A stretch of 64,000 bases of DNA from the NCBI GenBank assembly GCA_024234675.1, contig JACKNU010000001.1, positions 744,001-808,000 on the forward strand, written 5' to 3'. Position numbers and translations under genes: made by a program. Numbering within the stretch: the stretch's first letter is position 1; the number at the start of each line of letters is the position of its first letter. Positions 59,720-64,000 of this stretch are shown here, in pieces. The notes under the pieces were generated by a model, which was not told the DNA's origin, did no database searches, and worked only from the letters and a program-made list of their open reading frames with translations. The DNA is from Pseudomonadales bacterium. GTDB lineage: Bacteria > Pseudomonadota > Gammaproteobacteria > Pseudomonadales > Halieaceae.

Positions 59720-61132
59720 CTACTTCTTCTTACTCTTCTTATCCTTCTTCTTCACATGCGCCATCATGCGCCGCTTGCGCTGCACCTGGCGGCCGGTGAG
59801 CTTGTTGCGTTTGTCGGCGTAGGGGTTGTCGCCGGTCTTGAACTCGATACGCACCGGCGTGCCCACCAGGTCCAGCTCGCGGCGGAACACCTTTTCCAGG
59901 TAGCGCTGGTAGCTGTTGGGAACCTTGCCGGTCTGGTTTCCGTGAATGATGATCAGCGGCGGGTTCTGGCCGCCGGCGTGGGCATAGCGCAGCTTGATCC
60001 GGCGGCCGTCCACCATGGGGGGGGCGTGGTCGTGGACCGCACCCTCGAGAATGCGGGTCAGGGCGCTGGTGTTGAGTTTGCGGGTGGCTGACTGGTAGGC
60101 GGCGTTGATCGACTTGTACAGCAGCCCCACGCCGGAACCGTGCAGGGCGGATATGAAATGGGTATCGGCGTAGGCGGCAAACTGCAGACGCCGGTTCAGT
60201 TCACTCTTGATCCACTCGCGTTGGTCGGGCTCGATACCGTCCCACTTGTTTACCGCCAGCACCAGCCCGCGCCCGGCCTCTATACAGTGTCCCAGCAGGT
60301 GCATGTCCTGATCCACTATGCCCTCGTGGCCATCCATAACCAGGATCACCACGTGGGCGTCCTCGATGGCCTTGAGGGTTTTGACAATGGAAAATTTTTC
60401 CACGGCCTGGCGCACGTTCTTGCGCTTGCGCACCCCGGCGGTGTCTATCAGCGTATATTTTTGCTGGTCGCGCTCATAGTCGATATAGATGCTGTCCCGG
60501 GTGGTGCCGGGCTGGTCGAATACCACCACCCGGTCTTCGCCCAACAGGCGGTTGACCAGGGTGGATTTACCCACGTTGGGCCTGCCGACCACAGCCACCC
60601 TGATGCTGTCGCGAAAGGCCTCGCTCTGGACCGGGGCCTCCTCGGGAAAACTGTCCAGCACCCGCTCCAGCATGGCCTTCACACCGCGCCCGTGACTGGC
60701 GGCAATGGCGTACATGCACTCCACGCCCAGGGCGTAGAAATCGTTGCTGGCCAGTTCCTCGTTGAGACCGTCGATCTTGTTGACTACCAGGTGAAAAGGC
60801 TTGTTGCGCTGGCGCAAATGGCGCGCCAGGGCCTGGTCGCCGGGGTTGAGCCCCTCCCGGGCGTCCACCATCATCAGCACCGCGTCGGCCTCTTCGATGG
60901 CGGCCAGCGACTGGCTGGCCATCTCGGTGTCTATGCCCTGCTCGTCACCGCTGATGCCCCCGGTATCGATCACCACGAAGGGCCGGCTGCCCAGGCGACC
61001 CTGGCCGTACTTGCGATCCCGGGTCAGGCCCGGAAAGTTGGCCACCAGCGCATCCCGGCTGCGGGTGAGCTGGTTGAACAGGGTGGATTTGCCGACGTTG
61101 GGGCGCCCTACCAGGGCGATGACGGGAATCAT
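59720..61132 (-). CDS. der: Ribosome-associated GTPase Der (EngA)
   Basis: A 470-residue protein with two GTPase domains in tandem (P-loops GRPNVGKST at residues 9-17 and 183-191; NKID and NKWD motifs in each half) and the KH-like C-terminal domain, then a basic lysine-rich tail (HVKKKDKKSKKK). It is needed for 50S ribosome maturation. The ATG overlaps the bamB stop by one base. Confidence 0.97.
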   Translation of the reverse strand: MIPVIALVGRPNVGKSTLFNQLTRSRDALVANFPGLTRDRKYGQGRLGSRPFVVIDTGGISGDEQGIDTEMASQSLAAIEEADAVLMMVDAREGLNPGDQALARHLRQRNKPFHLVVNKIDGLNEELASNDFYALGVECMYAIAASHGRGVKAMLERVLDSFPEEAPVQSEAFRDSIRVAVVGRPNVGKSTLVNRLLGEDRVVVFDQPGTTRDSIYIDYERDQQKYTLIDTAGVRKRKNVRQAVEKFSIVKTLKAIEDAHVVILVMDGHEGIVDQDMHLLGHCIEAGRGLVLAVNKWDGIEPDQREWIKSELNRRLQFAAYADTHFISALHGSGVGLLYKSINAAYQSATRKLNTSALTRILEGAVHDHAPPMVDGRRIKLRYAHAGGQNPPLIIIHGNQTGKVPNSYQRYLEKVFRRELDLVGTPVRIEFKTGDNPYADKRNKLTGRQVQRKRRMMAHVKKKDKKSKKK

Positions 61133-62307
61133 CAGTCCTTCGAGGTGATCTCGTAGGCAATCAGGTCACCGCTGTTGCCGTAGACATACAGCACGTTGTC
61201 GACGCTGACCATGTCCGCCCGCACCCCGTCGCTGTCTGCCCTCACCCGGCCCACCAGCTCACCGTCCACCTGCGACATCACATGCACATAACCCTCGAAA
61301 TCACCTACCGCGAGATAGCTGCTGACCGGCGTGGGACGCGACAGGTTGCGGTAGGCCAGCGCGGTCTGGGTCCAGCGTTCCCCCTGGCCACTGCGCTGGT
61401 AGGCGATGACGGAGCCGTCCTCGTCAGCGACATAGACGTTGCCAAAGCCCTGGGAAACACCGGAAAAGGACGACACGTTGTGCTGCCACAGCTTGCGGCC
61501 GTTGGCCGCATCGATGGCCATGATACGCCCCTGGTAACTGGCGACGTACAGCTCGGAGCCGACCATGTCCATGGTGCCGTCGATATCGACCACCCGCTCG
61601 ATCTCGGAACGACCCTGGGGTATCGCCACCCGGATTTCCCATACTATGCCGCCGGTGGCCGCATCGAAGGCCAGTACCCGGCCACTGGCAAAGCCCACGT
61701 AGGCGACGCTGTCGCGCACCAGCGGGCTGCTGCTGCCGCGCAGGGTCAGCACCGGCACATTGCTGTCATAGGTCCACAGCAACTCACCGCTGCTGAAATC
61801 CAGCCCCTGCAACTTGCCGTCCAGGGTGTGGGCCAGCACCACGCGACCGTTGCTCTGGGGCGGCGAGAGCACCTCGCCATTGAGCTCGGTGATCCACAAT
61901 TGCTCGCCGCTGTTGGCGTCCACCTTCAGCACCTGGCCGTCGCTGGTGCCCAGAAACAGCGCGTCGCCGTATGCGCCCACGCCGCCCGACAGGCGGGTAT
62001 CGAGTTCCACATCCCAGAGGCTCTTGCCGGAGTGCCGGTCGAAGGCCTCGAGATCGCCATTGGCTGCGGCGGCGTAGATGACGTCGCCTTTCACCACCGG
62101 CTGGATACGGTAGAAGCCGTCACCCTGGCCATTGCCCACACCATGGGACCAGAGCTCCTTGATTTTGACCGTCTGCTTGAAATCCACCAGTTCGGCCGGC
62201 GCTTTCGGGTCGTCATCATCCACCTCGAACCAACCCTCGATGGTGCTGCAGGCTCCCAGGCTCAGTAGCAGGGTGGCGGCGAGCAGCCAGCGGTATACCT
62301 GCTGCAT
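61132..62307 (-). CDS. bamB: Outer-membrane assembly lipoprotein BamB
   Basis: A 391-residue lipoprotein (lipobox SLGACS, Cys20) with an eight-bladed PQQ-like propeller; repeated phrases such as AFDRHSGKSLWDVELD and ALDAANGRKLW mark the blades. It is part of the BAM complex that inserts beta-barrel proteins. The ATG at 62307 is chosen because the signal peptide starts there. Confidence 0.95.
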   Translation of the reverse strand: MQQVYRWLLAATLLLSLGACSTIEGWFEVDDDDPKAPAELVDFKQTVKIKELWSHGVGNGQGDGFYRIQPVVKGDVIYAAAANGDLEAFDRHSGKSLWDVELDTRLSGGVGAYGDALFLGTSDGQVLKVDANSGEQLWITELNGEVLSPPQSNGRVVLAHTLDGKLQGLDFSSGELLWTYDSNVPVLTLRGSSSPLVRDSVAYVGFASGRVLAFDAATGGIVWEIRVAIPQGRSEIERVVDIDGTMDMVGSELYVASYQGRIMAIDAANGRKLWQHNVSSFSGVSQGFGNVYVADEDGSVIAYQRSGQGERWTQTALAYRNLSRPTPVSSYLAVGDFEGYVHVMSQVDGELVGRVRADSDGVRADMVSVDNVLYVYGNSGDLIAYEITSKD

Positions 62308-62311
62308 GGAC

Positions 62312-63016
62312 CTAGCCTCCCTCGCCGGCGGCGGGTGCCGCTGCCGTGTCAGCCAGCGCCGGGACCCTGGAGCCGAGCGCCTGCAGCTTCTGCTCCAGGC
62401 TTGCCAGGTTGATTTCGCCGTCGGCCGTCGCCATGGCACGGGCGGCCAGGTAAGCCTCCAGGGCCTCGTCCTCGCGGCCCAGGCTCAGCAGGATATCCCC
62501 GCGGGCAAGGGCGTAGGATGCCCCGTAAGCGCCGGCATCCACCTCGGCGAGGATACCCAGGGCCTGTTCCTGCTGCCCCTGGGCGGCCAGCACCCGCGCC
62601 AGGCGCAACTGGGCGATCCGGGCGACATCGCTGCCCGCGTCGGCCTTGCCCAGCACCCAGCGCAATTCGGTCTCGGCGCCGGTCAGGTCGTTCTCGCCCA
62701 CCGCGGTGCTGGCCAGCTGCAGGGCGGCGAACTGCGCATAGCTGGTGCCCTCGTATTCGGACTTGAGCTGCTGCGCCAGTTGCACCGCGACCTCCTGCTG
62801 TTCACCGGGCAACACCGGGGTACTGAAGGCCTGCAGCATGCGCTGGTACAGATCCGAGGCGCCTTCACTGCGCTCCTCGTTGTATTGCTTGAAGCCCTGC
62901 CAGCCAAACCCGATACCCAGCGCCACGATGATGGCCACGATAGTGGAGCGCCCGTTTTCCTTCCACCAGCGCCGCAGCGCCTCGACCTGTTCTTCTTCTG
63001 TGCGATATGATTCCAC
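62312..63016 (-). CDS. yfgM: YfgM-like ancillary SecYEG subunit
   Basis: A 234-residue protein with one N-terminal helix (about residues 24-42, TIVAIIVALGIGFGWQGF) and a periplasmic tetratricopeptide region. The opening SYRTEEEQVEALRRWWKENGRS is the family mark. It binds the Sec translocon with PpiD. The start is GTG at 63016. It lies four bases before bamB, as in most gammaproteobacteria. Confidence 0.92.
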   Translation of the reverse strand: MESYRTEEEQVEALRRWWKENGRSTIVAIIVALGIGFGWQGFKQYNEERSEGASDLYQRMLQAFSTPVLPGEQQEVAVQLAQQLKSEYEGTSYAQFAALQLASTAVGENDLTGAETELRWVLGKADAGSDVARIAQLRLARVLAAQGQQEQALGILAEVDAGAYGASYALARGDILLSLGREDEALEAYLAARAMATADGEINLASLEQKLQALGSRVPALADTAAAPAAGEGG

Positions 63017-63031
63017 GTCTACCTGTTCCTC

Positions 63032-64000
63032 TTAGCCCATTCGATCGGCGAACGCTGCCACCAGGGTCGCCTCCAAGTGTTCCCGCGGCACGGTTTGCTG
63101 CCCGGGGTTGTCTACCTGCGCAGCCTGATCGCGCAACTGTTTAATCGTTACTTTGCCGTTGGCCACCTCGTCCTCGCCCCAGATCAACGCCACCCTGGCG
63201 CCGCTCTTGTCCGCTTTCTTCAACTGGCTCTTGAAACTGCCCGCGCCGGTGTGCTGCAGGATAACCAGCTCGCCCAGCTTGTCGCGAACCGCTTCCACGG
63301 CGGCCAGGGCCTCGCGCTGCGCCGCCTCGCCAACCGCCACCACATAGGCGTCGACGCCGCGCCCGGCAGGGACAGCCTGCGCCGACTCCAGCAGCAGTAA
63401 TACCAGGCGTTCCATGCCCATGGCAAAGCCCACGGCGGGGGTGGGTTTGCCGCCCAGCTGCTCCACCAGGCCATCATAGCGACCGCCGGCACAGACCGTG
63501 CCCTGGGCGCCGAGACGATCGGTCACCCATTCAAAAACCGTCTTGTTGTAGTAATCCAGGCCGCGTACCAGGCGAGCGTTCACCACGTAGCGCTGCCCCG
63601 CCGCGTCCAGCAGCTCCCGCAGCCGCGCGAAGTCGTCCCGCGACTCCTCGTCCAGGAAATCCGCCAGTGCCGGGGCGCCATCCAGCAGAGCCTGGGTCTG
63701 GGGATTCTTGCTGTCGAGAATGCGCAGCGGATTGCTGTGCAGGCGCCGCTGGCTGTCCTCATCCAGCGCGTCCTCGCGCTGCTGCAGGTACTCGACCAGT
63801 GCCGACCGGTAAGCCTGGCGCGCACTGCTGCTGCCTATGGAGTTCAGCTGCAATGCAACGCTGTCGACCAACCCCAGCTGCCGCCAGATTCGGGCGCTGA
63901 GGAGAATGATTTCCGCATCCATGTCCGGCGTGGGAACTCCGAAGGCCTCCACCCCGATCTGGTGGAACTGGCGCTGGCGCCCCTTCTGTGGGCGCTCATA
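63032..64000 (-). CDS. hisS: Histidyl-tRNA synthetase (partial, 5' end outside window)
   Basis: The frame runs off the right edge, where it reads YERPQKGRQRQFHQIGVEAFG, the class II motif 2 region. The last 322 residues are present: histidine-specific motif RGLDYYNKTVFEW, AGGRYDGLVEQLGG, motif 3 GFAMGMERL, and the anticodon-binding domain to the C-terminus. It charges tRNA-His. It is followed by yfgM, bamB and der on the same strand. Confidence 0.96.
   Translation of the reverse strand, partial: YERPQKGRQRQFHQIGVEAFGVPTPDMDAEIILLSARIWRQLGLVDSVALQLNSIGSSSARQAYRSALVEYLQQREDALDEDSQRRLHSNPLRILDSKNPQTQALLDGAPALADFLDEESRDDFARLRELLDAAGQRYVVNARLVRGLDYYNKTVFEWVTDRLGAQGTVCAGGRYDGLVEQLGGKPTPAVGFAMGMERLVLLLLESAQAVPAGRGVDAYVVAVGEAAQREALAAVEAVRDKLGELVILQHTGAGSFKSQLKKADKSGARVALIWGEDEVANGKVTIKQLRDQAAQVDNPGQQTVPREHLEATLVAAFADRMG

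Overview
The window is GC-rich, densely coded gammaproteobacterial chromosome. The order hisS, yfgM, bamB, der at the right end is typical of Gammaproteobacteria. The 531-residue isocitrate lyase, the many lipid or xenobiotic oxidation genes, the TonB receptors and the sodium-coupled carboxylate uptake genes suggest a marine heterotroph of the Halieaceae (OM60/NOR5) or Spongiibacteraceae kind. That placement is inference from gene content. I see no tRNA, rRNA, transposase, prophage or CRISPR array.

Layout. 0-6 kb: a DUF4124 fragment, a PadR/AphA-like regulator divergent from a nitronate monooxygenase with two perfect palindromes between them, an MscS channel, and a sulfotransferase-DUF1214 pair. 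6.2-13.7 kb: a carboxylate-uptake island with a two-subunit sodium symporter (DUF4212 plus SSS protein), a membrane protein, a cNMP/CBS/DUF294 protein, a DnaQ-type exonuclease, a DcaP-like porin and a LuxR-type response regulator. 13.7-25.9 kb: minus-strand genes for a VOC protein, two SDRs, DUF1254 proteins (one apparently truncated), an LLM oxidoreductase, a thiolase, an acyl-CoA synthetase, a DUF5938 reductase and an acyl-CoA dehydrogenase, with a divergent AraC regulator. 25.9-29.5 kb: a 1198-residue hybrid kinase with an SSS transporter domain (CrbS/MxtR type), the probable partner of the response regulator at 13.0 kb. 29.6-37.4 kb: a DUF481 protein, a FUSC/NodT/DUF1656/HlyD efflux pump, an ion channel and an AI-2E-family permease. 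37.4-40.5 kb: a second LLM oxidoreductase, DAHP synthase and a CorA-family transporter. 40.5-45.4 kb: DUF501, cytochrome c5-like lipoprotein, exported sugar-lactone oxidase, exported PLP enzyme and DUF2254 protein. 45.5-52.4 kb: a cobalamin riboswitch with a recognisable promoter ahead of btuB-cobO-btuC-btuD-btuF, then metY. 52.4-64 kb: a TonB receptor, an HxlR regulator, isocitrate lyase, an endonuclease-like lipoprotein, a truncated haemoglobin and der-bamB-yfgM-hisS.

The most interesting signal is regulatory. A 13-base motif, GACYAARGTCYAA, lies upstream of the symporter operon, upstream of the porin, and once more facing the response regulator. In all three places it ends 22-23 bases before a -10-like hexamer. 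In the third case the predicted transcript meets a strong intrinsic terminator after about 78 nt, before the response-regulator gene, so it may be a small RNA (or leader RNA) in the same acetate/carboxylate regulon. The second candidate for undescribed biology is the five-gene 40.5-45.4 kb cluster, which looks like a periplasmic oxidation module feeding electrons to a cytochrome c. The window also holds several families of short palindromic repeats (REP/BIME-like), one of them tandemly amplified together with the end of a gene.
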